From Polaribacter ponticola (GTDB lineage Bacteria > Bacteroidota > Bacteroidia > Flavobacteriales > Flavobacteriaceae): a DNA stretch of 64,000 nt. The position numbers and the translations under genes are program-made. Positions within the stretch are counted from its first letter, which is position 1; each line of letters opens with the position of its first letter. Positions 44,969 to 55,234 of the stretch are shown here, piece after piece. The stretch is from the NCBI RefSeq assembly GCF_026191475.2, contig NZ_JAOSLC020000002.1, positions 1 to 64,000 on the forward strand, in the 5' to 3' direction. The notes beneath the pieces were generated by a model, which saw only the letters and a program-made list of their open reading frames with translations, was not told the origin of the DNA and ran no database searches.

Positions 44969-46327
44969 TTAAATAGCACTAATTATATCATACTTTGTAA
45001 TAATGTGGTGATTTCCATTTTCTAAATCTACTAAAACAGCTTGATTCTCTTTGGTAATCAATTTAGAAATCTCTTCTAATTTTGCAGATTTCTTAACTAT
45101 AGGATATGGTTCCCCCATAATATCTTTAATAGGTTTATCTGCTATATTTTTATCTTCAATAAAACTGTGTAATAAAACAGACTCATCAATAGACCCCACA
45201 AAACCATTAATATCTTTTACAGGAATTTGTGAAATTTTATAATCGCGCATACGCTCAATTGCATGCGAAACTAATTCTTCAGTTTGTGCAGCAACTAAAG
45301 GCTCATCAGAATGATTTTTAATTAAATCTGCAGCCGTTTTAATTTCCTCTTCTAAGAAACCTCTTTCACGCATCCAATCGTCATTAAACATCTTACCAAC
45401 ATATCTACTTCCATGATCGTGAAACAACACAACAACAACATCATCTTTTGTAAAATGCTCTTTTAATTGTAACATTCCTTTAATAGCAGAACCTGCAGAA
45501 TTACCAACAAAAATTCCTTCTTCTTTGGCAATTTTTCTTGTGTAAACAGCAGCATCTTTATCTGTTACTTTAGTAAAACCATCAATTAGAGAAAAATCTA
45601 CATTTTTAGGTAAAATATCTTCTCCAATTCCTTCAGTGATGTAAGGATAAATTTCATTCTCATCAAAAATACCTGTTTCATGGTATTTTTTAAATACAGA
45701 ACCGTAGGTATCAATTCCCCAAACTTTAATATTCGTGTTTTTCTCTTTTAAATATTTTGCTGTACCAGAAATAGTTCCTCCAGTTCCTACTCCAACTACA
45801 AAATGCGTTATTTTCCCTTCAGTTTGTTCCCAAATTTCTGGTCCAGTTTGCTCATAATGTGCTAATGCATTACTTGGGTTGTCATATTGATTTACGTACC
45901 AAGAATTTGGTGTTTCTGCGCCCAAACGTTTAGAAACAGAATAATAAGAACGAGGATCATCTGGTTCTACATTAGTAGGACAAACTATTACTTCTGCCCC
46001 AACTGCGCGAAGAATATCCATTTTTTCTTTAGATTGCTTGTCCGAAATTACAAAAATACATTTATAGCCTTTTATAATTGAAGCTAAAGCTAAACCCATT
46101 CCTGTATTTCCAGAAGTTCCTTCAATAATTGTTCCGCCAGGTTTTAAACGTCCATCTGCCTCAGCATCTTCAATCATTTTAAGAGCCATTCTATCTTTTA
46201 TAGAATTTCCTGGGTTAAAAGTTTCTACTTTTGCTAATACTAAAGCATCTATTTCTTTAGTAACAGAATTTAATTGAACTAGTGGCGTATTACCAATTGT
46301 TTCTAATATGTTTTTTGCGTATTTCAT
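44969..46327 (-). CDS. Cystathionine beta-synthase (PLP-dependent, with CBS pair)
   Basis: 452 residues. The cysteine-synthase fold covers about 1-310, with the PLP lysine in NPGNSIKDRMALK, the TSGNTGMGLA loop that binds the amino-acid carboxylate, and GVGTGGTISG for the phosphate. Two CBS domains follow (about 340-452; AIERMRDYKISQIPV). This layout matches cystathionine beta-synthase, so homocysteine plus serine to cystathionine is the likely reaction; an O-acetylserine lyase role cannot be excluded. Start MKYAKNILETIGNTPLVQL is standard. Confidence 0.9.
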   Translation of the reverse strand: MKYAKNILETIGNTPLVQLNSVTKEIDALVLAKVETFNPGNSIKDRMALKMIEDAEADGRLKPGGTIIEGTSGNTGMGLALASIIKGYKCIFVISDKQSKEKMDILRAVGAEVIVCPTNVEPDDPRSYYSVSKRLGAETPNSWYVNQYDNPSNALAHYEQTGPEIWEQTEGKITHFVVGVGTGGTISGTAKYLKEKNTNIKVWGIDTYGSVFKKYHETGIFDENEIYPYITEGIGEDILPKNVDFSLIDGFTKVTDKDAAVYTRKIAKEEGIFVGNSAGSAIKGMLQLKEHFTKDDVVVVLFHDHGSRYVGKMFNDDWMRERGFLEEEIKTAADLIKNHSDEPLVAAQTEELVSHAIERMRDYKISQIPVKDINGFVGSIDESVLLHSFIEDKNIADKPIKDIMGEPYPIVKKSAKLEEISKLITKENQAVLVDLENGNHHIITKYDIISAI

Positions 46328-46449
46328 GTCTTATTTTCAAAGTACAAAGAAACGAAAATAAAAAGAAATATTATGAAGTTCATACTACAAGTAGAATACA
46401 AGTAACAATATTACAAAACACTCTTCTATAAAGAGCTTACTATTATAAA

Positions 46450-47685
46450 CTATGCAAACTTAATAGACTTAGAAGGATTAATTTTTGTTATTATATATGA
46501 TGGAATAATTAGCATTAAAAAGCATAGAAAAAGTGTGCCAAAATTTAAAACCAAAATTGCTCCAAGAGATATATATACTGGCATTTTAGCAACATAATAA
46601 GTTTCTGGATCTAAAGTAATAACGCCAAAAAAATACTGAATACCAATTATTATTAAACCAATAATATTACCCCAAAAAAGGCCTTTTAAAATTAAGTAAG
46701 AAGCGTTATATAAAAAAACTTTTCTAATACTAGTATTACTACTACCTAAAGCCTTTAAAATGCCTATCATTTGCACTCGCTCTAAAATTAAAACCAGTAA
46801 AGCAGTAATCATGTTAATACCAGCAATAATAATCATGATACCAATAATTACCCAAACATTGTTATCGAAAAGCTGAATCCATTCAAAAACATTAGGGTAC
46901 GTTTCAACTATTGTTTTTGCATTTAAAGTAACTCCTATTTCACTATAAATTTCTGCTCCTTTCACATCAATATCATCAAAATCATCTAATAAAACCTCAA
47001 AACCTCCAACCTCTTTTTCTGTCCATTTATTTAATTTTTGCACCTCTCTAATATCACCAATCATCATGTTTTTATCAAACTGATCAAAACCAGAGTTGTA
47101 AATACCAGAAATTATATACTTTCTGTTAGATGGTAGTTTACTGTTTTTTGTTTTTAAAAAAGTAGCTAAAATAGTATCGTTTAACTTTAAGTTTAAGCGA
47201 TTTATAATTGTTTGAGAAAGTAGCACTTCTTTAGTTCTACTTTGGTTAAAGTTAGGTACAAAACCATCAATTAAATATTCTTTAAAAAAAGACCAGTCAT
47301 AATCTGAAGAAACTCCTTTAAAAACAATTCCTTCAAAATCATTATCAGTTCTTAAAATACCTCCTTTATTTGCAAAAACCTGAACATTTTTAATTCCTTT
47401 TAAATTCTTAAATTTTGGATAGAAATCTTGTTCTTTTTTTATAGAAGTAGTTGAAATATCAGAATTATTATTATCATAATTCACAATTTGAATATGCCCT
47501 TTAAATCCGGCCATTTTATCACGAATTTTATATTGCAATCCAGCTCCTGTTGCAACCGCAATTAGCATAATGATAATTCCTAACGCAATTGCAGTGATTG
47601 CAATTTTTATAATTGGCGATGAAATGCTATTTTTATACTTTTTGCCAGCAATAATGCGTTTTGCAATAAATAACTCGTAATTCAA
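46450..47685 (-). CDS. LolC/E-like ABC transporter permease (FtsX family)
   Basis: 412 residues from a TTG at 47685 (NYELFIAKRII), which suits the family better than a TTG at 47712. Four membrane segments: one near 25-50 and three in the C-terminal 140 residues, with a large periplasmic MacB-type domain between. ERVQMIGILKALGSSNTSIRKVFLYNA is the coupling-helix FtsX motif. Likely part of lipoprotein release to the outer membrane; the ATPase is not nearby. Starts back to back with namZ, four bases apart. Confidence 0.8.
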   Translation of the reverse strand: MNYELFIAKRIIAGKKYKNSISSPIIKIAITAIALGIIIMLIAVATGAGLQYKIRDKMAGFKGHIQIVNYDNNNSDISTTSIKKEQDFYPKFKNLKGIKNVQVFANKGGILRTDNDFEGIVFKGVSSDYDWSFFKEYLIDGFVPNFNQSRTKEVLLSQTIINRLNLKLNDTILATFLKTKNSKLPSNRKYIISGIYNSGFDQFDKNMMIGDIREVQKLNKWTEKEVGGFEVLLDDFDDIDVKGAEIYSEIGVTLNAKTIVETYPNVFEWIQLFDNNVWVIIGIMIIIAGINMITALLVLILERVQMIGILKALGSSNTSIRKVFLYNASYLILKGLFWGNIIGLIIIGIQYFFGVITLDPETYYVAKMPVYISLGAILVLNFGTLFLCFLMLIIPSYIITKINPSKSIKFA

Positions 47686-47689
47686 ATTG

Positions 47690-48949
47690 ATGATAAATTT
47701 TAAACCTTTCAAAAGTACATATTTAATCTTATTTTTATTACTAAATTTTCAGCTGATTTCTTGTGCTCAAAAACCTGTTGAGATAGTAAAAAAAGTTATA
47801 GGAAAATCACCATCTATTAAAACAGGTGCAGAAAGAACAAATTTATATCTTAATTTATTAAAAGGTAAAAACGTTGCTATTGTTGCAAATCAAACATCCG
47901 TTTTATCGGTTTTACAACGTGCAGAAGTGGCTCCAAATGTTATGGGCTCTAAAGAGGTTATGCATCATTTAGTAGATTATTTACATACTCATAATGGAAT
48001 TAACGTACAAAAAGTTTTTGCTCCAGAACATGGTTTTAGAGGAAAAGCTGATGCTGCGGAACATATAAAAGACGGAATTGATACCAAAACAGGTTTACCT
48101 ATTCTTTCTTTGCATGGAAAAAGCAAAAAACCTTCAGCTGAACAATTAAAAGGAATTGATGTTATGGTTTTTGACATTCAAGATGTTGGAGCGCGTTTTT
48201 ACACTTATATTTCTTCGTTGCATTTTGTTATGGAAGCTTGTGCAGAAAATGGAATTCCTTTAATTATTTTAGATAGACCAAATCCAAATGGACATTATGT
48301 TGATGGACCAGTTTTAAAAATGAAACATTCTAGTTTTGTTGGTAAACATCCTGTTCCTCTTGTCTACGGAATGACAATTGGTGAATACGGACAAATGATT
48401 AACGGAGAAAAATGGTTAAAAAACGGAATTAAATGTGATTTAACAGTGATTCCGTTAGAAAATTATACTCATACTTCTGAATACAGCTTAACAATAAGAC
48501 CTTCTCCAAACTTACCAAACGATAAATCTATAAACCTATACCCGAGTTTAGGTTTTTTTGAAGGAACTATTATAAATGCAGGAAGAGGAACCGAATATCA
48601 ATTTCAAAGATATGGAGCTCCTTTTTTTGAAAAAAGTAATTTTGGCTATACTCCAATAGCAAATTTTGGAGCTAAATACCCAAAGCATAAAAATAAGCTT
48701 TGTTATGGTGTAGATTTAAGTAGTGTAAAAAAATTAAGTGCTATTAATTTAGAATGGTTAATTGATGCTTATAACAAAACACCAAAAACAGAAAAATTCT
48801 TTGGTAAAACTTTTACTATTCATGCAGGAAACACAAAACTGCAACAACAAATTGAGCAAGGTTTAAATGCAAAAACAATAAGAGAATCTTGGAAACAAGA
48901 CATTGAAGTGTTTAAAAAAATTAGAAAAAAATATTTAATCTATAATTAA
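47690..48949 (+). CDS. namZ: Exo-beta-N-acetylmuramidase-like lipoprotein (DUF1343, NamZ family)
   Basis: 419 residues. Lipoprotein signal ending LISC, so outer-membrane or periplasmic. Family motifs: VAIVANQTSVL, FAPEHGFRGKADA, DVMVFDIQDVGARFYTYIS, LDRPNPNG and GLGFFEGT-like GFFEGTIINAGRGT. NamZ releases terminal MurNAc from peptidoglycan fragments. Next to a beta-lactamase-like serine hydrolase, as in the Bacillus namZ-amlB pair, supporting muropeptide recovery. I start at ATG 47690; a TTG precedes it. Confidence 0.85.
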   Translation: MINFKPFKSTYLILFLLLNFQLISCAQKPVEIVKKVIGKSPSIKTGAERTNLYLNLLKGKNVAIVANQTSVLSVLQRAEVAPNVMGSKEVMHHLVDYLHTHNGINVQKVFAPEHGFRGKADAAEHIKDGIDTKTGLPILSLHGKSKKPSAEQLKGIDVMVFDIQDVGARFYTYISSLHFVMEACAENGIPLIILDRPNPNGHYVDGPVLKMKHSSFVGKHPVPLVYGMTIGEYGQMINGEKWLKNGIKCDLTVIPLENYTHTSEYSLTIRPSPNLPNDKSINLYPSLGFFEGTIINAGRGTEYQFQRYGAPFFEKSNFGYTPIANFGAKYPKHKNKLCYGVDLSSVKKLSAINLEWLIDAYNKTPKTEKFFGKTFTIHAGNTKLQQQIEQGLNAKTIRESWKQDIEVFKKIRKKYLIYN

Positions 48950-48950
48950 A

Positions 48951-50017
48951 ATGAAAAAGACATTTCTATATTTTATTGCAGCTTTTTTATGCATAAATGC
49001 GCCTATCTATGCTCAAGAAAACACAAAAAAACAAAAAGTACAAATTATTTCAGAAAATTTTTTGGCAGAAAACAAAATCCCAGGAATGGCTATTTCCATA
49101 TCAATAAATAATAAATTGTTCTTTTCAGAAGGATTTGGCTACTCAAACCTTAAAACGAAAGAGAAAGTAAAACCTAATCTTACAAAATTTAGAATTGCAA
49201 GTATTTCTAAAACTCTAACTGCTGTTGCTTTGGCAAAATTAGTTGATGATAAAAAAATAGATTTTGATGCGAGTTTGTACACTTACTTACCTAATTATCC
49301 TAAAAAAAACATGATTTTACCATAAGACAAATTGGTGGTCATATAGCTGGAATAAGGCACTATAAAGGCGATGAATTTTTATCAAACAAAAAAATGACAA
49401 TTATTAATGGTTTAGATCTCTTTAAAAATGATCCTCTTTTATTTAAACCAGGAACAAGCTACAAATACAGTACCTATGGATGGAATTTATTAAGTATTGT
49501 TATTCAAAACGCTTCTAAAAAAAACTATTTATCTTATATGAAAGATGAAATTTTTTCTCCTTTAGAAATGAAAAACACTGTTGTTGGAAACCCAGATATT
49601 GCTATAAAAAACAAGACGATCTTTTATATCAAAAGAAACAATAAAATTAAAATTGCGCCTGTTGTAAACAATATTTTTAAAGCTGCTGGTGGTGGCTATT
49701 TATCTACTTCTGAAGACCTAATTAAATTTGGAAACGAATTAATTAATCCAACTATAATTTCAAAAAAATCATTTTTAGATTTAGTAAAAACTCAAAAAAC
49801 AAGTAATCAAAAAAATACAAATTATGGTATTGGAGTTGTAGTTTCTAAAACTAAAAATAACCATTTAAAATATAGTCATTCTGGTGGTGGCGTAGGAGCT
49901 TCTACATATCTTTTAATATATCCAAAACAAAACATAGTAATTTCTATTTTAACGAATCTTTCTGGAGTACGAATGAAAAATTATATTAAAAATTTGGAAC
50001 AAATCCTTATAGAGTAA
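48951..50017 (+). pseudogene. Beta-lactamase-family serine hydrolase (AmlB-like), frameshifted
   Basis: One gene of about 356 residues broken at an A8 run (49302-49309). With nine As it reads YPKKKHDFTIRQIGGHIAG with no loss. Signal peptide ending YAQ; SxxK nucleophile in IASISKTLTAVALAK; YST tyrosine in YKYSTYGWNLL; HSGG in YSHSGGGVGAS. These are the catalytic motifs of the class C/DD-peptidase-like fold. One base after namZ, so same operon. Probably intact in the organism. Confidence 0.78.
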
Positions 50018-50021
50018 ACAC

Positions 50022-50546
50022 CTACCCTCTTCTCTTTTTTACCTTAGAAACCATAGGTATTTTTTTCTTTAATTCTTCTACTATAGAATAAGCTGCAGGG
50101 CAAATTGCAGTATTTGCTACCGTTAGTTCAGAGATATTAATAAACTTTTTACGATTTGTATGAGGATATTCTGCGCAAGCTTTTGGGCGAACATCATAAA
50201 TAAAACAACTATTATCAGACTCGTCCAAAAAAGAACAAGGTGCAGTTTTTAAAACCATAAAATCATCTTCATCTCTTTCTAAGTATGTGTTTTGAAAATC
50301 TGCTACTTTCATTTTCAAATGCTTAGAAATACGCTCTATATCTTTATCTGTAAAAATAGGGCTTGTAGTTTTACAGCAATTTCCACATTCTAAACAATCT
50401 GTTTTTTCAAATTCTTTATCATGTAATTCATGTACAACATAATCAAAATTTTTAGGCACTCTTTTCTTTACATTCGCAAAATACTTTAAACTTTCTTTTT
50501 TAGATTCTTCTGCTAATTTTGGTAGTTGTTGTAAGCGTTTTTCCAT
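50022..50546 (-). CDS. YkgJ-family cysteine cluster protein
   Basis: 174 residues from the ATG at 50546 (MEKRLQQLPKLAEES). Zn/Fe-binding cysteine cluster: LECGNCCKTTSPIF, then SFLDESDNSCFIYDVRPKACAEYPHT. The family binds Fe-S or zinc and is of unclear role. Convergent with the serine hydrolase gene, four bases apart. Confidence 0.85.
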   Translation of the reverse strand: MEKRLQQLPKLAEESKKESLKYFANVKKRVPKNFDYVVHELHDKEFEKTDCLECGNCCKTTSPIFTDKDIERISKHLKMKVADFQNTYLERDEDDFMVLKTAPCSFLDESDNSCFIYDVRPKACAEYPHTNRKKFINISELTVANTAICPAAYSIVEELKKKIPMVSKVKKRRG

Positions 50547-50634
50547 GATACAAAAATACAATTATTCTTGACCAAAAATCATTCTAAAAAACAAATAAAA
50601 ATATGTAATTTCGCATTTCAATTTTCAATAGCAA

Positions 50635-52410
50635 ATGAACATTCAAAACACTATAGAAACCAAAGTAAAAGAGGGTTTTTTAGCTTTATATAACACAGAA
50701 ATTCCATCCGTAGAATTTCAAGCAACTAGAAAAGAATTTGAAGGAGATATTACAGTAGTTGTTTTCCCTTTATTACGGTACAAAAAAGGAAACCCTGTTC
50801 AAATTGGTGAAGAGTTAGGTAAATACTTAGTAGAAAACGTTAGTAATATTACAAACTACAATGTAGTAAAAGGTTTTTTAAACTTAGTAATTAATGATGT
50901 TTTTTATACAGATTTCTTTAATTCTGTGTATTCAGATTCCAATTTTGGTTTTGTATCTCCAAAAACAGATGAAAAAGCAATAATGGTAGAATATTCTTCT
51001 CCTAACACCAATAAACCTTTACATCTAGGACATGTTCGTAATAACTTGTTAGGATATTCTGTAGCAGAAATTATAAAAGCTGCAGGTAAAAAAGTATATA
51101 AAACTCAAATTATTAACGATAGAGGTATTCATATCTGTAAATCTATGTTGGCTTGGGAAAAATTCGGAAATGGAGAAACACCCGAATCTACTGGTTTAAA
51201 AGGCGATAAGTTAGTTGGTAATTACTATGTAAAATTTGATCAAGAGTATAAAAAAGAAATCGGCAACTTAGTTGCATCTGGTATTTCTGAAGAAGAAGCT
51301 AAAAAGCAAGCTCCGTTATTTATTGAAGCACAACAAATGCTTTTAAAATGGGAAGCTGGAGATAAAGAAGTTGTTGCTCTTTGGGAGACTATGAACTCTT
51401 GGGTTTATGCTGGTTTTGATGTTACTTACAAAAGTATGGGTGTAGATTTTGACACGTTATATTATGAAAGTAACACCTATTTATTAGGAAAAGATGTAGT
51501 TGCACAAGGTTTAGAAAAAGGTGTTTTCTATAAAAAAGAAGATGGTTCTGTTTGGTGCGATTTAACTGAAGACGGTTTAGACGAAAAAATTGTATTACGT
51601 TCTGACGGAACTGCAGTTTACATGACGCAAGATATTGGTACTGCTATACAACGTGTAAAAGATTATGAAGATGTTGGAGGAATGGTTTACACCGTTGGTA
51701 ACGAACAAGACTATCATTTTCAAGTATTATTTTTAATCTTAAAGAAATTAGGTTTTGATTGGGCTAAACAATTACATCATTTAAGTTATGGAATGGTAGA
51801 TTTACCTTCTGGAAAAATGAAATCTAGAGAAGGAACTGTTGTAGATGCTGATGATTTAATGGTTGAAATGACAGATACTGCAAAAACTATCTCTGAAGAA
51901 CTAGGGAAGTTAGACGGATATTCTGACGAAGAAAAAAATGAATTATATAGAACAATAGGTCTAGGAGCTTTAAAGTACTTTATTTTAAAAGTAGACCCTA
52001 AAAAAAGAATTTTATTCGACCCAAAATCTTCTGTTGATTTTCAAGGAAACACTGGGCCTTTTATACAATACACATACGCAAGAATTCAATCTATAATTAG
52101 AAAAGCTAATTTCGATTATTCAAAACCTGTAGTTATTGAATTACACAAAAAAGAGAAAGAACTTTTAAAACAGTTAGAATTATACCCAGAAACAATTCAG
52201 CAAGCAGCAGCAAATTATTCGCCAGCAGTTATTGCTAATTACACGTATGATTTGGTAAAAGAATTCAATTCTTTTTATCAAAACGTATCTATTTTAGGAG
52301 AAGAAAATCAAGATAAAAAAATATTTAGAGTACAATTAGCTAACAAAGTAGCAGAAACTATTAAATCTGCCTTTTTATTGTTAGGAATAAACGTGCCAGA
52401 GAGAATGTAA
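50635..52410 (+). CDS. argS: Arginyl-tRNA synthetase
   Basis: 591 residues. N-terminal Add-1 domain, class I signature SSPNTNKPLHLGHVRNN (HLGH motif), YVGNEQDYHFQ-like VYTVGNEQDYHFQVLF, the KMSKS equivalent KMKSREGTVV, and the DALR anticodon domain ending LLGINVPERM. Charges tRNA-Arg. A TAATTTCGC box lies about 30 bases before the ATG. Confidence 0.97.
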   Translation: MNIQNTIETKVKEGFLALYNTEIPSVEFQATRKEFEGDITVVVFPLLRYKKGNPVQIGEELGKYLVENVSNITNYNVVKGFLNLVINDVFYTDFFNSVYSDSNFGFVSPKTDEKAIMVEYSSPNTNKPLHLGHVRNNLLGYSVAEIIKAAGKKVYKTQIINDRGIHICKSMLAWEKFGNGETPESTGLKGDKLVGNYYVKFDQEYKKEIGNLVASGISEEEAKKQAPLFIEAQQMLLKWEAGDKEVVALWETMNSWVYAGFDVTYKSMGVDFDTLYYESNTYLLGKDVVAQGLEKGVFYKKEDGSVWCDLTEDGLDEKIVLRSDGTAVYMTQDIGTAIQRVKDYEDVGGMVYTVGNEQDYHFQVLFLILKKLGFDWAKQLHHLSYGMVDLPSGKMKSREGTVVDADDLMVEMTDTAKTISEELGKLDGYSDEEKNELYRTIGLGALKYFILKVDPKKRILFDPKSSVDFQGNTGPFIQYTYARIQSIIRKANFDYSKPVVIELHKKEKELLKQLELYPETIQQAAANYSPAVIANYTYDLVKEFNSFYQNVSILGEENQDKKIFRVQLANKVAETIKSAFLLLGINVPERM

Positions 52411-52484
52411 GTTTTTATATTAAAAGATAGAAAAATTAAAATAATCAAAAATTCTTTTTATAAAAAACTAAAGTTAGTAAATTA

Positions 52485-52562
52485 GCAAGAGTTAGGGATT
52501 GTAGTGACATCCTTTTTATTTTTCATAAAAAGATATAACGGAAAGCCCGCTCGAACGCCATA
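52485..52562. repeat. Structured intergenic element frequent in Flavobacteriaceae
   Basis: AGGGATTGTAGTGACATCC, a CTTTTTAT/ATAAAAAG hairpin, then ATAACGGAAAGCCCGCTC and GAACGCC. I recall this AGGGAT...GAAAGCCCG pattern as a widespread intergenic element of the family, but could not search. Lies after argS and 35 bases before lpdA. Confidence 0.45.
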
Positions 52563-52596
52563 AAAAAGAAACAAACAACTAGTAAAAATAAACAAC

Positions 52597-53985
52597 ATGA
52601 AATACGATATCATTATTATTGGAAGTGGTCCTGGAGGATATGTAGCTGGAATTAGAGCTTCTCAATTAGGCTTTAAAGTTGCAATAGTAGAGAAAAGTGA
52701 AATTGGTGGTATATGCTTAAATTGGGGATGTATACCTACTAAAGCGTTATTAAAATCTGCACAGGTTTATGATTATTTAAAACATGTAGATGATTATGGT
52801 TTAAAAGCAGAAGCTATTGATAAAGATTTTGATGCTATTGTTAAGAGAAGTCGCGGTGTTGCTGATGGTATGAGTAAGGGTGTTCAATTTTTAATGAAGA
52901 AAAACAAAATTGATGTTATTAACGGTTTTGGAAAGATTAAAACAGGTAAAAAAGTTGATGTTACTACCGAAGATGGAACAGTAACAGAATATAGCGCAGA
53001 CAATATTATTATTGCAACTGGAGCTCGTTCTAGAGAACTACCAAACTTACCTCAAGATGGTAAAAAAGTAATTGGTTACAGACAAGCTATGACTTTACCA
53101 GAACAACCTAAATCTATGATTGTTGTAGGATCTGGAGCAATTGGTGTTGAATTTGCTCATTTTTATAATTCAATGGGAACAGAAGTAACCATTGTAGAGT
53201 TTATGCCAAATGTTGTACCTGTAGAAGATGTTGATGTTTCTAAACAATTTGAACGTTCTCTTAAAAAATCTGGGATTAAAGTAATGACAAATTCTTCTGT
53301 AGAATCTGTGGATACCTCTGGTGAAGGCGTAGTTGCTACAGTAAAAACGAAGAAAGGAGAAAAAACTTTAACTGCAGACGTAGTGCTATCTGCTGTTGGA
53401 ATTAAATCAAATTTAGAAAACATAGGATTAGAAGAAGTAGGAATTATAACTGATAGAGACAAAATTTTAGTTAACGATTGGTACCAAACTAATATACCGG
53501 GTTATTACGCTATTGGAGATGTAGTTCCAGGTCAAGCTTTAGCACACGTTGCTTCTGCAGAAGGTATTACTTGTGTAGAAAAATTAGCTGGTTTACATAC
53601 TGAAGCTATAGATTATGGTAATGTTCCGGGTTGTACATACGCTTCACCAGAAATTGCTTCGGTTGGTATGACAGAAGCAAAAGCTAAAGAAGCAGGTTAT
53701 GAAATTAAAGTTGGGAAATTCCCATTCTCTGCATCTGGTAAAGCTAGTGCTGCAGGTAATAAAGATGGGTTTGTAAAAGTAATTTTTGATGCTAAATATG
53801 GCGAATGGTTAGGTTGTCATATGATTGGTGCTGGTGTTACAGATATGATTGCAGAAGCAGTACTTGGTCGAAAATTAGAAACAACTGGTCATGAAGTTTT
53901 AAAAACGATACATCCACACCCAACAATGAGTGAAGCGGTAATGGAAGCTGTAGCTGACGCCTATGATGAGGTCATTCACCTATAA
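52597..53985 (+). CDS. lpdA: Dihydrolipoyl dehydrogenase (E3)
   Basis: 462 residues. FAD site IIIGSGPGGYVAGIRASQLG, redox disulfide GGICLNWGCIPTKALLK, NAD site VVGSGAIGVEFAHFY, and the C-terminal HPHPTMSEA with the catalytic His. Reoxidises lipoyl groups of 2-oxoacid dehydrogenase complexes. No E1 or E2 gene adjoins it. Ends with a terminator. Confidence 0.96.
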   Translation: MKYDIIIIGSGPGGYVAGIRASQLGFKVAIVEKSEIGGICLNWGCIPTKALLKSAQVYDYLKHVDDYGLKAEAIDKDFDAIVKRSRGVADGMSKGVQFLMKKNKIDVINGFGKIKTGKKVDVTTEDGTVTEYSADNIIIATGARSRELPNLPQDGKKVIGYRQAMTLPEQPKSMIVVGSGAIGVEFAHFYNSMGTEVTIVEFMPNVVPVEDVDVSKQFERSLKKSGIKVMTNSSVESVDTSGEGVVATVKTKKGEKTLTADVVLSAVGIKSNLENIGLEEVGIITDRDKILVNDWYQTNIPGYYAIGDVVPGQALAHVASAEGITCVEKLAGLHTEAIDYGNVPGCTYASPEIASVGMTEAKAKEAGYEIKVGKFPFSASGKASAAGNKDGFVKVIFDAKYGEWLGCHMIGAGVTDMIAEAVLGRKLETTGHEVLKTIHPHPTMSEAVMEAVADAYDEVIHL

Positions 53986-53986
53986 A

Positions 53987-54032
53987 CAAGGTTAATTGAT
54001 AGAAAAGAGCAATTAACTTGGTCTATTTTTTA
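53987..54032 (+). terminator. Terminator after lpdA
   Basis: CAAGGTTAATTG with CAATTAACTTGG, 19-base loop region, then TCTATTTTTTATT. Stem is imperfect, T tract weak. Confidence 0.6.
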
Positions 54033-54103
54033 TTACTTTTGACCCAGCAATTAAACATCCCTCACTTAAGCTATTTAGTTAAAAATATAAACAGATTATA
54101 TAA

Positions 54104-55234
54104 ATGAGTTTCGTTGAGTGGTTTCTTTCTTTTATTTACAAGATAAAGACGTTTCCGTTAATTATACAAATAACAATTGTATTAACACTTACTTTTATTG
54201 TTGTAACTTTTTCTGTACTTATTACTGTTTATGTTATTAGAAGAAAACATAATAGAGTACAGAGAAAGTTAAAAGACAGTCTTCCTAAAATAGAAGACCT
54301 TTTTAACGACGTCTTATTTAGTGATAAAAATTATTCTGAAAATGAAATCTTTAATAGTTTTGAAGATATTGTTGGTGAGATAAATTATGAATCTATAGAC
54401 ACTGGTTTAGATGTTCTTGTAGATATAAAAAATGATTCTATTAAAGAGTCTGAAAAATACCCCGTTATAATTAGCGCTTTAAATTTAATTGAACATATCG
54501 AAAGTAAATTCGATTCTCGTTCAAATAGTAGAAAAATGGATGCCTTTCAGCAATCATTTGTTCTAGGTTTAAATAGATTTGATTCTAAAATACTACAATA
54601 CGCTTATAGTAAAAACAAAAAAATTAGAAACGAAGCAAGAAACTCTTATCTAGCTTTAAGTGCGAATGATCCTTATCGTTTTTTTGATGAAATTGAAGGT
54701 TCTCTAACAAAATGGGATGAAATAGAATTAATGCAGTATCTTCAACAACAACATAAAAGAGGAAACTTAGAAGGGTTAGGTAAATGGATTAACTATTCTA
54801 AAAACACTTCTCTTGTAGTTTTTCTTATAAAAATGGTTGGTTTTTTTAAACAAAGAGGTATTGATGAAATTTTAATTGATAAATTAGTAGACGAAGATAC
54901 TAAAGTTAGGGCTGCTTCTATTGAAACTTTAGGGGAGTTAAATTTAAAAAACACAGAACAAACATTAATAGATAGATATTATACAGAGCCAGATCTTTGT
55001 CAGGTTGCAATAGTAAATACTATTAGAAAGTTCAACTCAGGTAAATCTTTAAATTTTTTACAACAAATTTTTAAAGATTCAAATAGTACCGATATGAAAA
55101 AAATTATTGCAGAGGCAATTATAAATTACGGTTATGAAGGTAAAATGGCTTTTCAAGACTTAAAAAATGTATTAACAGGTTTTGACTTACAAATTTTAAA
55201 ACATATCGAAACACCAATAATTAAATTTAAATAA
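54104..55234 (+). CDS. Membrane-anchored HEAT-repeat protein (exopolysaccharide locus)
   Basis: 376 residues. One N-terminal membrane helix (about 19-46), then an all-helical cytosolic region; the last third shows HEAT units (KVRAASIETLGELNLKNTEQTLIDRY; LCQVAIVNTIRKFNSGKSLNFLQQIF). No catalytic motif. Stops one base before the glycosyltransferase ATG, so it is likely a partner or scaffold of that synthase. I do not know a characterised homologue. Confidence 0.75.
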   Translation: MSFVEWFLSFIYKIKTFPLIIQITIVLTLTFIVVTFSVLITVYVIRRKHNRVQRKLKDSLPKIEDLFNDVLFSDKNYSENEIFNSFEDIVGEINYESIDTGLDVLVDIKNDSIKESEKYPVIISALNLIEHIESKFDSRSNSRKMDAFQQSFVLGLNRFDSKILQYAYSKNKKIRNEARNSYLALSANDPYRFFDEIEGSLTKWDEIELMQYLQQQHKRGNLEGLGKWINYSKNTSLVVFLIKMVGFFKQRGIDEILIDKLVDEDTKVRAASIETLGELNLKNTEQTLIDRYYTEPDLCQVAIVNTIRKFNSGKSLNFLQQIFKDSNSTDMKKIIAEAIINYGYEGKMAFQDLKNVLTGFDLQILKHIETPIIKFK

